64,000 nucleotides of DNA from Paenibacillus macquariensis. GTDB taxonomy: Bacteria; Bacillota; Bacilli; Paenibacillales; Paenibacillaceae. The stretch's first letter is position 1, and each line of letters begins with the position of its first letter. Both the position numbers and the translations under genes were made by a program. The notes beneath the pieces were generated by a model. The model was not told the origin of the DNA. It saw only the letters and a list, made by a program, of their open reading frames with translations, and did no database searches. This document shows, in pieces, positions 8,425 through 16,882 of the stretch. The DNA is taken from the NCBI RefSeq assembly GCF_900156375.1, contig NZ_FTNK01000018.1:44005-108004 (forward strand), written 5' to 3'.

Positions 8425-10776
8425 ATGGGCACGAGCGACCAAGAGTGGCGTGACGAACAGCACCGAGTCGATGAAGTAACGACTAAAGTTACACGTAGAA
8501 TTGAGAAACTTCAACGAGAAGTAGGTAACGTACGCGGCGACGTCGTAGATTTACGTAAGGAGTTCTGGGATGAAGTAAGAGTGAACTTTAGTAGTTCAGA
8601 TGACTTAGGTGAAACCTCTACAAGTCTACGACAGCAGTCTCAGGTATTGTCAGAGCGTGAACGGAGTCACCTTCAGTCTTCGGAGTCCTTGAAGAAAATG
8701 AAGTTACTCGTTAGGTCTCCTTATTTCGGACGGATTGATTTTGAAGAAAATGGTTCGAATCACAAGGAAACAATCTATCTTGGTATAGCTTCTTTCTTGG
8801 ATGACGATGACGCTACGTTTCTTGTATATGACTGGCGTGCGCCAGTATCTAGTCTATATTATGACGGTGCACCTGGGCCGGCAAGTTATGATACACCAAT
8901 GGGTGAGATCAACGGAGAAATGAATCTTAAGCGACAGTTCGTCATTCGGAATGCTCAAATTCAAGTCTTGTTCGACACGGGCGTCACGATTGGCGATGAG
9001 CTACTTCAACAGGTGCTTAGTCATAGTGCTGATAACCAAATGAAGAGTATCGTAGCCACGATTCAAAAGGAACAAAATGCAGTGATACGTAATGACAAGA
9101 GTCGGATGTTGGTTGTGCAGGGTTCGGCAGGTAGTGGTAAAACATCTGCTGCGCTACAGCGTGTCGCCTATTTACTGTACAAATATCGTGAGATCTTGAA
9201 GGCAGATCAAGTACTCCTTTTCTCGCCTAATCCTCTGTTTAATAGTTATGTGTCTTCAGTTCTCCCTGAACTTGGTGAAGAGAATATGCAACAGACAACT
9301 TTTCAAGCCTATTTAGACTTTCGACTAGCTAAAGAATTTGAACTTGAAGATATATTTTCACAAATGGAAACCATGCTAAATACAGATGAAGGACATTCAC
9401 TCGAAGTAAAGAAGGCATCCATCAATTATAAATCTTCTCCTGCTTATTTGGAGGTCGTTACCCGATATAAGGAATATTTAGAGTCCCGCGGAATGATGTT
9501 CAGAGCCATTCAATTCCAAGGAAGACTGATTATATCTTCAGATACGATGAAGGAGAAGTTCTATAGCTTTGAACCCAGCGTCAAGTTAGATAATCGTATT
9601 GAGATGATGCGGGATTGGATGCTGAAGGAATTGTCGGTATTCGCTAAAAATGAGCGAGAGGCAGCTTGGGTAGACAATCAGATTGATCTGCTAAGTGCTG
9701 ATGAATATCAGAAAGCATATACTCGTGTTCGACGGAAACAACATAAGAAGAAAGACACATTCGATGATTATGAGAAGGAGCGAGATCTACTAGCTCGTAT
9801 GATTGTGAATGAATGGTTGAAACCCGTTCGTAGATGGATTAAACGCAAACGTTTCGTGGACGCTAAGGGATTGTATCGTGAACTATTTCTAAGTAAAGGA
9901 CTTCTTCAGTCTGTTAGCGGGCAGAGTACGTTACCTGCGTACTGGAATGAAATCAGTGAAATAACGGTAGCTGACTTGAAGAGTGGCAAATTATCATATG
10001 AAGATGCGACACCCTATCTATATTTACAGGAATTGGTCAAAGGTTTTCAGACGAACAATGCCATTCGTTATGTATTCATTGATGAGGTTCAGGATTACTC
10101 GCCATTCCAACTTGAATATTTAAAAAGATTGTTTCCACGCGCCCGCATGACGGCACTTGGAGATTTAAACCAAGGGATTTATACGCATGCTTCTGTGCTG
10201 GATAGTATGGAATCGCTTCAGCAATTGTACGGTCCACAGGAAACAGAAGTGATATCCCTAATAAGAAGTTATCGTTCAACCTATGAGATTGTAGATTTCA
10301 CTCGGAGTATGATGCCTGGTGGGGAGAATATCGTCCCATTTAATCGCCAAGGGGATAAGCCGATAGTTGTGATTGAAACCAATCGTGATCACCTACACCA
10401 GAAGATCATAGAAGATATTAAAGTTCTAAATGACCAAGGTTATGAACATACAGCGATTATTTGTAAGACACTTGAGGAAAGTAAGCAGGTTTATGACGCT
10501 CTTAAGGAACATCTGACACTGAAAAAGGTGACCAAAACAACGCCTTCTTTTGTAAAAGGAACGTTGGTTATTCCGTCGTATTTAGCTAAGGGTGTGGAAT
10601 TTGATGCTGTAATTATATATAACGCCTCCAATGAGTCATATACTCGTGAGAGTGAGCGGAAACTGTTCTATACGGTTTGTACACGTGCTATGCATCTTCT
10701 TCACATCTATAGTCTAGGAGAACCAAGTCATTTCATCACAGAGGTTAGTTCAGAGAAATACGAACTCCTTACGTGA
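8425..10776 (+). CDS. helD: RNA polymerase recycling motor ATPase HelD
   Basis: HelD is a UvrD-like superfamily 1 ATPase that binds stalled or terminated RNA polymerase and strips nucleic acid from it. The 783-residue protein has a long charged N-terminal helical region (about 5-95). This corresponds to the arm that enters the polymerase secondary channel. The Walker A motif GSAGSGKTS is near residue 233. The helicase II box FIDEVQDYSPFQ is near 550, followed by LGDLNQGIYTHAS and RSYRSTYEI. The last motifs (AKGVEFDAVIIYNAS, FYTVCTRAMHLL) close the protein. Length and motif order match Bacillus HelD. It is monocistronic, with its own promoter and terminator. Confidence 0.92.
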   Translation: MGTSDQEWRDEQHRVDEVTTKVTRRIEKLQREVGNVRGDVVDLRKEFWDEVRVNFSSSDDLGETSTSLRQQSQVLSERERSHLQSSESLKKMKLLVRSPYFGRIDFEENGSNHKETIYLGIASFLDDDDATFLVYDWRAPVSSLYYDGAPGPASYDTPMGEINGEMNLKRQFVIRNAQIQVLFDTGVTIGDELLQQVLSHSADNQMKSIVATIQKEQNAVIRNDKSRMLVVQGSAGSGKTSAALQRVAYLLYKYREILKADQVLLFSPNPLFNSYVSSVLPELGEENMQQTTFQAYLDFRLAKEFELEDIFSQMETMLNTDEGHSLEVKKASINYKSSPAYLEVVTRYKEYLESRGMMFRAIQFQGRLIISSDTMKEKFYSFEPSVKLDNRIEMMRDWMLKELSVFAKNEREAAWVDNQIDLLSADEYQKAYTRVRRKQHKKKDTFDDYEKERDLLARMIVNEWLKPVRRWIKRKRFVDAKGLYRELFLSKGLLQSVSGQSTLPAYWNEISEITVADLKSGKLSYEDATPYLYLQELVKGFQTNNAIRYVFIDEVQDYSPFQLEYLKRLFPRARMTALGDLNQGIYTHASVLDSMESLQQLYGPQETEVISLIRSYRSTYEIVDFTRSMMPGGENIVPFNRQGDKPIVVIETNRDHLHQKIIEDIKVLNDQGYEHTAIICKTLEESKQVYDALKEHLTLKKVTKTTPSFVKGTLVIPSYLAKGVEFDAVIIYNASNESYTRESERKLFYTVCTRAMHLLHIYSLGEPSHFITEVSSEKYELLT

Positions 10777-10811
10777 ATGTTGTTAGATATGTACACTTAA
10801 AGTTAGTAATT

Positions 10812-10837
10812 AAGCGGTCCTAAGGGGCTGCTTTTTT
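10812..10837 (+). terminator. Intrinsic terminator of helD
   Basis: 9-bp stem (AAGCGGTCC / GGGCTGCTT, two G-U pairs) with a 4-nt loop, followed by T-run. Confidence 0.75.
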
Positions 10838-10903
10838 GCGCTTAATTGTACATGAAGTATGCTAGACAAGCTTGTGGAGATGCTAACAAGAATAGAATTA
10901 GGT

Positions 10904-10933
10904 TTGACATGATACCCAATGGCATCGTAATAT
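10904..10933 (+). promoter_or_regulatory. Sigma-A promoter of the AHSA1-ArsR operon
   Basis: A consensus TTGACA at 10904-10909 and TAATAT at 10928-10933 are separated by 18 nt, immediately before a palindrome and about 70 nt before the first gene. Confidence 0.7.
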
Positions 10934-10943
10934 GAAATTAAAT

Positions 10944-10959
10944 GAAACCAAATGGTTTC
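10944..10959. promoter_or_regulatory. Palindromic operator candidate for the downstream ArsR regulator
   Basis: Perfect inverted repeat GAAACCA-AA-TGGTTTC starting 10 nt after the -10 hexamer. This is where an autorepressor would block transcription. Binding by the ArsR protein encoded at 11439 is inferred. Confidence 0.5.
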
Positions 10960-11001
10960 GTAATTACGGGATGGAAACATACAATTATGGAGGTAAGTAA
11001 A

Positions 11002-11436
11002 ATGGAAAAGCAACATACAGAAGTACAAGGTCATATTCCGGAAATTAGACAAACGCTTATTCTTAAGGCTTCAATAGAAAAGGTGTGGAACGCGGTTGCG
11101 ACGGCAGAGGGGATTGCGACATGGTTCATGCCAAGTGACTTTCAACCCATCGAGGGTCATGAGTTTCATTTGGAAGCGGGACCTTTCGGTAAATCGCCAT
11201 GTAAAGTGACGGTAATCGATAGACCGAACAAACTATCTTTCAATTGGGGTAAGGACTGGGTATTAACGTTCGAGTTAATTGCATTGGATGATACAACGGA
11301 ATTTACACTCATTCATTCTGGTTGGGACGTGGATAGTATAACCGAATCCGGTGAAACACATGCCATTGTACGCGACAGAATGGCTATGGGTTGGGTTGGC
11401 ATGGTGGACAAACTTAGAAAGCTTGTAGAGGCCTAA
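11002..11436 (+). CDS. SRPBCC/AHSA1 domain protein
   Basis: The 144-residue protein has the START-like SRPBCC fold of the AHSA1 family. It opens with RQTLILKASIEKVWNAVAT, then the WFMPSDF and SFNWGKDW strands and a C-terminal amphipathic helix. The frame opens at 10942, but GGAGG at 10989-10993 fixes the start at 11002. Bacterial AHSA1 proteins have a hydrophobic cavity for an unknown ligand and are very often paired with an ArsR regulator, as here, where the next gene starts 2 nt after the stop. The ligand and role are unknown. Confidence 0.85.
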   Translation: MEKQHTEVQGHIPEIRQTLILKASIEKVWNAVATAEGIATWFMPSDFQPIEGHEFHLEAGPFGKSPCKVTVIDRPNKLSFNWGKDWVLTFELIALDDTTEFTLIHSGWDVDSITESGETHAIVRDRMAMGWVGMVDKLRKLVEA

Positions 11437-11438
11437 GA

Positions 11439-11816
11439 ATGTCTGAACCCGCATCTAAGCATGATGTCTTTCAAGCAATTGCCGATCCTACACGCCGCAG
11501 GTTACTACATTTACTTAGCGATCAGGAGATGTCTGTAACCATTATAAGTGGACATTTTACAATGAGTCGTACGGCTGTGTCGAAGCATTTAAGAGTGCTT
11601 GCGGAAGCTGGATTGGTGAAGGATCAGAAGGTAGGCCGAGAAACGCGTTACCGATTAGACCCTGAGCCATTGCTTGAACTGAAGAAGTGGGTCTCTTACT
11701 ATGAACGCTTCTGGGAGAATAAACTTTCCTCGCTGAAGAGATTTGTCGAATCAGATGACTCTGACGTTATGGATTCATTTCCTCCACTCACGGTAGTGGA
11801 TCGAAATGAGAAATAG
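11439..11816 (+). CDS. ArsR family winged-helix transcriptional regulator
   Basis: The 125-residue repressor has an N-terminal signature (FQAIADPTRRRLLHLL) and a recognition helix in FTMSRTAVSKHLRVLAEAGLV. The wing is at GRETRYRL. No CxC metal-binding motif is present, so it is of the non-metal, SdpR-like type common beside AHSA1 genes. It is the second gene of the two-gene operon. Autoregulation through the palindrome at 10944-10959 is likely but untested. Its stop codon lies inside the terminator stem. Confidence 0.88.
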   Translation: MSEPASKHDVFQAIADPTRRRLLHLLSDQEMSVTIISGHFTMSRTAVSKHLRVLAEAGLVKDQKVGRETRYRLDPEPLLELKKWVSYYERFWENKLSSLKRFVESDDSDVMDSFPPLTVVDRNEK

Positions 11817-11836
11817 GCCCTTTATGAGGGCCTATT
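11812..11836 (+). terminator. Intrinsic terminator overlapping the arsR-type stop codon
   Basis: Perfect 10-bp stem AATAGGCCCT / AGGGCCTATT, 5-nt loop. The left arm includes the TAG stop at 11814-11816. Confidence 0.85.
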
Positions 11837-11931
11837 GTTATATTTCACTTTCTAAAAATGATCATGTGAATATGATTGGAGCAATTAAACCACAATAGGT
11901 ATGTCTGAAGTACCCTAAAGGTGGTTTAAGA

Positions 11932-13134
11932 ATGAAGAATAAGAAGTGGGACTTGGTTGCTCTTGCCTCCATTCCGCTCATCATGACGCTTGGTAACTCC
12001 ATGCTAATTCCTATATTACCTCTGATTTCTCGGGAACTTCATGTAAGTTCTTTTAAAGTAAGCATGTTAATTACGGTGTATGCGATTGTGGCTATACTAT
12101 TAATTCCTATTGCAGGATATCTTTCAGATCGGTTCGGTAGGAAAAAAGTTATTATTCCAAGTCTAATTATCGCAGCTGTGGGTGGGGCGATCTCTGCCAT
12201 TGCTGCTTGGCTTACTGCTGATATGACAGCTTACTGGATCATACTGGGGGGGAGACTTCTTCAAGGAATCGGTGCGGCGGGAGCATTTCCAATCGTTATT
12301 CCTTTAGTGGGGGATATGTTTGAACAAGAGGAAGAGGTAAGTAAAGGCTTGGGGATTATAGAGACCTCGAACACATTGGGTAAAGTCATTAGTCCAATTC
12401 TAGGTGCAGCACTTGGGATCGTGTTATGGTATCTACCCTTTATTAGTATACCTGTGCTCTGTATGATTTCATTGGTACTCGTTATATTTCTCGTCCAAAC
12501 GCCAAGTAAAACCCCATCTAACGATTCATTAAAGAAATTCCTGTCTGGAACGAAAGATGCATTGAAGGAGAAAGGCCGGTGGTTATATGCCATTTTTGCT
12601 GTGGGTTGCATCTGTATGTTTATATTGTTCGGGGTACTCTTCTATTTATCAGATACCTTAGAATCGAAATATAAACTTGATGGCGTACTCAAAGGATTAG
12701 TATTGGCGATTCCACTTGCCGTGCTTTGCTTGAGCTCCTACATCGGTGGAAAAGTGATTGGACAGAATAAGAACCGAATGAAATGGATCGGGTTCGGTGG
12801 TATGGCGCTCATAACCATTTGTCTAATCATTACAGGCTTTAGTAGTCAGATTGTTTTTGTGATTAGTCTGTTTTCTCTTTGCGGTGCAGGGATAGGAAGC
12901 GCTCTTCCTTGTATGGATGCGTTAATTACGGAAGGTATTGAGAAAGAACAACGAGGGACGATTACATCCTTATATAGTAGTACAAGATTTATCGGGGTAT
13001 CTCTAGGACCTCCAATCGTATCCTTGTTACAGCATGTGAATCACTGGATCCTGTTCGGTATGATGGCTGCTCTAGCAGGAATAGGTGGGCTACTGATCCT
13101 GATGGCAATCAAGCCTTCAGCAGAGAATGCTTGA
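11932..13134 (+). CDS. MFS transporter (drug efflux type)
   Basis: The 400-residue protein has about 12 hydrophobic segments. The MFS motif A, GYLSDRFGRKKV, lies between helices 2 and 3 (about residues 63-74), followed by GGRLLQGIGAAGAFP. A longer charged loop lies mid-protein (about 185-215). Closest in type to 12-TM proton-driven multidrug exporters of Bacilli; the substrate is not predictable. The ATG follows AAAGGTGG. Single gene with its own terminator. Confidence 0.85.
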   Translation: MKNKKWDLVALASIPLIMTLGNSMLIPILPLISRELHVSSFKVSMLITVYAIVAILLIPIAGYLSDRFGRKKVIIPSLIIAAVGGAISAIAAWLTADMTAYWIILGGRLLQGIGAAGAFPIVIPLVGDMFEQEEEVSKGLGIIETSNTLGKVISPILGAALGIVLWYLPFISIPVLCMISLVLVIFLVQTPSKTPSNDSLKKFLSGTKDALKEKGRWLYAIFAVGCICMFILFGVLFYLSDTLESKYKLDGVLKGLVLAIPLAVLCLSSYIGGKVIGQNKNRMKWIGFGGMALITICLIITGFSSQIVFVISLFSLCGAGIGSALPCMDALITEGIEKEQRGTITSLYSSTRFIGVSLGPPIVSLLQHVNHWILFGMMAALAGIGGLLILMAIKPSAENA

Positions 13135-13155
13135 TTGAATCGTTGTCAATCTAAG

Positions 13156-13199
13156 AGTCATGGAGTTGGGATGATTATTCCTACTCCATGACTTTTTTA
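13156..13199 (+). terminator. Intrinsic terminator
   Basis: 11-bp stem AGTCATGGAGT / ACTCCATGACT with a 16-nt loop, then TTTTTAT. Confidence 0.9.
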
Positions 13200-13339
13200 T
13201 ATTTTCAATAGTGAACTCTAAATACGTTCGATGATCAAGAAGTTGCAAACCCTTCTAGCCGAAGGTAAAATGAACCCTAAATGAGTATAAACAGCTGTTT
13301 TTTCGGATGGATAAAATATGATGGGGTGGTGGGCTGTAA

Positions 13340-13747
13340 TTGAATGATTTGAGGAATAGAGTAGTGTATATTATTGTATTCTTTATGGTCATCATTCTGG
13401 GCATTAGTTCGAGATCCTTTACAGATGTTCTACCCGTATTTGTATCAAGACATTTCGGAGATGCGCTGTGGGCAAGTATGGTTTATTTCGGCTGTCGAAT
13501 ATTGTTCTTAAAGCAAAGATTACTTGTGTCTGTTTGTCTGAGTATAGTTTTTAGTTATTCTATTGAATTCAGTCAGTTGTACCAAGCAGATTGGATTAAT
13601 GCTATACGATCAACCCTATTGGGCGCACTAATATTAGGCAAAGGTTTCTTGGGAATTGATTTAATTAGATATACGGTGGGGATTGTTATTTCTTTTGTGG
13701 TGGATTGGTTATGGGTTAATCATATGAAAAAAAAGAGGATGAGATGA
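13340..13747 (+). CDS. DUF2809 family small membrane protein
   Basis: The 135-residue protein has four hydrophobic segments (about 10-25, 40-65, 85-105, 108-128). The pattern SRSFTDVLPVFVSRHFGDALWA is typical of DUF2809 proteins. The function of this family is unknown. The start is a TTG at 13340 behind a G-rich site; no better in-frame start exists. Its stop abuts the ATG of the Imm53-like gene, so they are co-translated. Confidence 0.72.
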   Translation: MNDLRNRVVYIIVFFMVIILGISSRSFTDVLPVFVSRHFGDALWASMVYFGCRILFLKQRLLVSVCLSIVFSYSIEFSQLYQADWINAIRSTLLGALILGKGFLGIDLIRYTVGIVISFVVDWLWVNHMKKKRMR

Positions 13748-14035
13748 ATGAGTTACCTTAAATGGTTAGAAAATTGGTACGAAAGCTATTGTGATGATGA
13801 ATGGGAGCAAACCCATGTGTTGAAAATTGAATCTATCGATACGCCAGGGTGGAGAGTAACGATTCCTTTACTTGAAACTGAACTCGAAGGTAAATTGTTA
13901 AATGAAATTATCATCGATCGTGATGACAATGACTGGGTAAGATGTTGGATAAAGGATGGATATTTCGAAGGTGCAGGTGGACTGAAGAATTTAGAAGAGA
14001 TGCTACAGATTTTTAAAGAGTGGGCAGAGGAATAG
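13748..14035 (+). CDS. Imm53-type immunity protein (orphan)
   Basis: The 95-residue acidic protein matches from memory the Imm53 family pattern. It has an N-terminal LKWLENWYESYCDDEWEQ, a central GWRVTIPLLETELEG, then NDWVRCWI and FEGAGGLKNLEEML. Imm53 proteins neutralise polymorphic or contact-dependent toxins. No toxin gene lies beside it here, so it may be an orphan immunity gene or serve another role. It follows the DUF2809 gene without a gap. A terminator separates it from the convergent chemoreceptor. Confidence 0.75.
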   Translation: MSYLKWLENWYESYCDDEWEQTHVLKIESIDTPGWRVTIPLLETELEGKLLNEIIIDRDDNDWVRCWIKDGYFEGAGGLKNLEEMLQIFKEWAEE

Positions 14036-14055
14036 AGCCGTTGTCTTAAGAATAT

Positions 14056-14087
14056 AAACAACCCAACTGTAGAAGCTTGGGTTGTTT
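14056..14087. terminator. Bidirectional intrinsic terminator
   Basis: Perfect 11-bp stem AAACAACCCAA / TTGGGTTGTTT with a 10-nt loop between convergent genes ending at 14035 and 14106. Confidence 0.9.
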
Positions 14088-14105
14088 AATATATAGTATA
14101 AGAGG

Positions 14106-15815
14106 TTAGAGATTTGTCTTGTTAGTCTTGAAGGTGTTTACAACTTTAAATAAATCTTGAGATATATCCAGCAAGGTTTTAGCTGAAGCTGTAATTTCTT
14201 CCGTAGATGCCAACTGCTCTTCAGCGGCGGAGGCTACGGTCTGAGCTGTAGCCGATGTTTGCTGGGCTACGGCACCTACATTAGTAACAGTTGCTGCAAC
14301 TTCTTCCGTACTAGCCGCCATTTGTTCAGCCGCAGCTGCTGTTTCTTGAACTTTCAGAGCAACCAATTCAGAAGATTTAAAGATCTGTTGGAATGCTTTC
14401 TCTGCTTCACCAACCTCGTGTAATCCTGCATTAACTTCGATTAGACCTTCATTCATCACTTTTACGGCCATTGCTGAATCCGTCTGGATACTATTAATTA
14501 ATTCTGAAATATTCTGAACGGATGCTTCAGTCTGAGAGGCCAACTTACGTACTTCGTTAGCCACTACAGCAAATCCCATACCTGCGTCTCCAGCACGGGC
14601 TGCTTCGATAGCTGCATTTAATGCGAGTAGATTCGTTTGGGTTGAAATATTTCCGATTAATGTGGAGACTTGACTAATATTAAGGGAGTGAACCTCCAAT
14701 TCCTTCAATACGTCGTTGGCATGATCCACGGCTGTGCTGACTGCATGCATTTTATGTGAGACACGTTGCATAACTTGCGTTCCTATCTTTGCATGATCGG
14801 TTGCAGATAGTGAAAGCTCGGATACATCAGAAGCTGTTTCTGCAATTCGTTGAATCCCTGAGGTCATTTCCTCCATAGCTCGGTTGCAATCCAAGGAACT
14901 TTGGGCTTGAATTTCTGCACCGGTAGCTACTTCTTGAACCGAGAGGGTCACGTGGTTGGAGGCGTCAGCATTACTTTTAGAGTTCATGAGTAGCTGTTCC
15001 GAAGATGAAGCCACTATAGTAGATGCGGTTAACATCTGGTTAACTGAATCTCTCAAATGTTCGACCATTCGATTCACAGCAAGTACCATCGTTCCAATTT
15101 CATCATTATTTTTGACGACGATGGTCTCTACAGTTAAATCCCCATCTGCAATACGATTGAGTGCATCCGACACTTTTCTGACAGGATTAGAAATACTCCG
15201 AACAAGAAGTGAACCACAAATAATGATGAACACGACCATAATACCAAGACCTATTAATAACTGGATCATGCTTGATTTAGATAAATCTTTACTGTCTTGT
15301 TCAGCGACTAGAGCACCATCGTGATTATATTGCACAATAGGAGTAACCATCTGCTCCACATTGTTAAGTGATTCAGTTATTTTTGTTGTAGCTTCCCTTA
15401 ATTCTACGGAATAAAGTTCAGCCTTTTCAAATGTAGCGAATGCTTCTTTGAATATCTTCCAGTCTGCGTTTAGCTTCGTGAAATTTGCTTTGGCTTCGTC
15501 ATTCACAAGGGAATCTTGATAGGTTAATAATAAATTATCAACTTTAGCTATATTGTTGGAGATATCCGTGAGTAGGTCAGTACGCTCCTGTAGAACTTTT
15601 GTAGCTAGGATTTGATATTTCGCGTAATCGATATGTTCTACGTGATAGTTGATGGCTTGAATGTTTTCAATTCCCTTCAACCATACTTGGACCGTCTGTT
15701 CGTTATTTGCTGTAAGCTTCTGCATCCTAACGATATCCGACCAGGAAAAAGCTCCAATCATAACGATCAGACTGGCGAATACTGCAATGAACTTTGTTTT
15801 TACTGTAAACCTCAT
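14106..15815 (-). CDS. Methyl-accepting chemotaxis protein
   Basis: The 569-residue transmembrane chemoreceptor has TM1 at about residues 9-26 and a mostly helical extracellular sensor of about 150 residues (four-helix-bundle type). TM2 lies near 187-206 and is followed by a HAMP domain (SNPVRKVSDALNRIADGDL). The long signalling coiled coil has the conserved hairpin tip (NAAIEAARAGDAGMGFAVVA, then NEVRKLASQTE). Gln/Glu-rich methylation helices flank it. It controls CheA through the tip; the ligand is unknown. It is monocistronic and has no CheW-binding C-terminal pentapeptide. Confidence 0.93.
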   Translation of the reverse strand: MRFTVKTKFIAVFASLIVMIGAFSWSDIVRMQKLTANNEQTVQVWLKGIENIQAINYHVEHIDYAKYQILATKVLQERTDLLTDISNNIAKVDNLLLTYQDSLVNDEAKANFTKLNADWKIFKEAFATFEKAELYSVELREATTKITESLNNVEQMVTPIVQYNHDGALVAEQDSKDLSKSSMIQLLIGLGIMVVFIIICGSLLVRSISNPVRKVSDALNRIADGDLTVETIVVKNNDEIGTMVLAVNRMVEHLRDSVNQMLTASTIVASSSEQLLMNSKSNADASNHVTLSVQEVATGAEIQAQSSLDCNRAMEEMTSGIQRIAETASDVSELSLSATDHAKIGTQVMQRVSHKMHAVSTAVDHANDVLKELEVHSLNISQVSTLIGNISTQTNLLALNAAIEAARAGDAGMGFAVVANEVRKLASQTEASVQNISELINSIQTDSAMAVKVMNEGLIEVNAGLHEVGEAEKAFQQIFKSSELVALKVQETAAAAEQMAASTEEVAATVTNVGAVAQQTSATAQTVASAAEEQLASTEEITASAKTLLDISQDLFKVVNTFKTNKTNL

Positions 15816-15905
15816 TATGTAATTACCCCTTCCACTATAACCAATACTTTCCTTTCTATTATCTAATAAGAACGGAAAGAATGCTATGATGAAATAGTTC
15901 TAGGG

Positions 15906-15934
15906 TTCAATTTTCCTAATATTTATGTTAGGAT
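15906..15934 (+). promoter_or_regulatory. Weak candidate promoter for the thiazole operon
   Basis: TTCAAT and TAGGAT separated by 17 nt, ending about 20 nt before the TPP riboswitch. Match to consensus is modest; position is the main support. Confidence 0.3.
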
Positions 15935-15954
15935 ATATCCAATTGAATACGTTA

Positions 15955-16046
15955 GATCACTAGGGGTGCTATTTAGCTGAGACGGAAGTATGTGATTCCA
16001 AACCCTTTGAACCTGATCTGGATTATACCAGCGTAGGGAAGTGAGC
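15955..16046 (+). ncRNA. TPP riboswitch (thi-box)
   Basis: The conserved THI-element blocks appear in order: CTAGGGGTGC, GCTGAGA, ACCCTTTGAACCTGATCTGG, then TTATACCAGCGTAGGGAAG. Short P1 pairing is possible between TCAC at 15957 and GTGA at 16041. It binds thiamine pyrophosphate and controls the tenI-thiO-thiS-thiG operon. The terminator at 16115-16147 suggests control by transcription attenuation. Confidence 0.95.
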
Positions 16047-16114
16047 TTGAAAGCTTTGGTTGAGATAGGTCTGTATACGTATATACGTCTGCATTCTTTT
16101 GACTATTGTTATAG

Positions 16115-16147
16115 AGCCACCTTCTATGCTGAGGGTGGCTTTTTTTG
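16115..16147 (+). terminator. Riboswitch expression-platform terminator
   Basis: 7-bp GC-rich stem AGCCACC / GGTGGCT followed by at least six T, located between the TPP aptamer and the first thi gene. This is the expected attenuator. Confidence 0.85.
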
Positions 16148-16200
16148 TTTGTGTTGAATCTTATTTTATATAGATTGCATGAAGAATTGGAGGGAATGGT

Positions 16201-16806
16201 ATGTGCGGTCGAGAGTTACATGTGATCTCGAATGGTCAGTCTGAGTTGGAACGTTTTGCAAGGATAGCGTCACTTATACATCCGTATGTTACAGCCTTTC
16301 ATTTGAGGGAGAAATCATGCAATGCGAAAGAACTTTGGCTGGCAGTGCTGGCCTTGAAGACTGGTGGAGTACCTCTCAGTAAAGTAATCATTAACGATCG
16401 AGTTGATGTGGCTAGCGCGGCTGGCGTTAGAGGTATTCAACTAAGTTACCATAGCTTAGAGGTGCAGGTTGTCAAGCGATTATTTCCCGGATTGAGAGTA
16501 GGGCGTTCCGTTCATGATGTTCAAGAAGCAACTGAGATGTGTAGGCAAGGTGCTGATTATCTAGTATATGGGCATATATTTCCAACGAATTCGAAGCCGG
16601 GCCAACAACCTAGAGGAACGAAAGTCTTAGAAGAATTGGTGAAAAAGGTTCCTATTCCGGTGATTGCGATTGGGGGTATTATCCCTGAGAATGTGCATCA
16701 GACCGTTGCAACTGGAGCAGCAGGAATTGCCATATTGTCGGGGATTACAGAAAGCGACAATCCATTAAAGTCGGTAAAAGACTACCGAGAGGCATTAGAT
16801 CGCTAA
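16201..16806 (+). CDS. tenI: Thiazole tautomerase TenI
   Basis: TenI aromatises the thiazole phosphate carboxylate made by ThiG. It resembles ThiE but lacks its activity. The 201-residue TIM-barrel protein has FHLREKS, INDRVDVA, the family signature GRSVHD, and YGHIFPTNSKPG with the likely catalytic His near residue 125. AIGGI and GAAGIAILSGI close the phosphate-binding side. The ATG follows GGAGGG. It is the first gene after the TPP riboswitch. ThiE is less likely because of the genetic context. Confidence 0.88.
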   Translation: MCGRELHVISNGQSELERFARIASLIHPYVTAFHLREKSCNAKELWLAVLALKTGGVPLSKVIINDRVDVASAAGVRGIQLSYHSLEVQVVKRLFPGLRVGRSVHDVQEATEMCRQGADYLVYGHIFPTNSKPGQQPRGTKVLEELVKKVPIPVIAIGGIIPENVHQTVATGAAGIAILSGITESDNPLKSVKDYREALDR

Positions 16807-16882
16807 GGGATCTTCCGAGATTCGTTATTTCGATGCTAATCAAGGACCCTATGCTCAAAATTGTTAGGAGGTCAATGATCAG

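Noticed and set aside
13200..13339. Possible insertion sequence remnant
   Set aside because: No terminal inverted repeat, target duplication or transposase fragment could be recognised.
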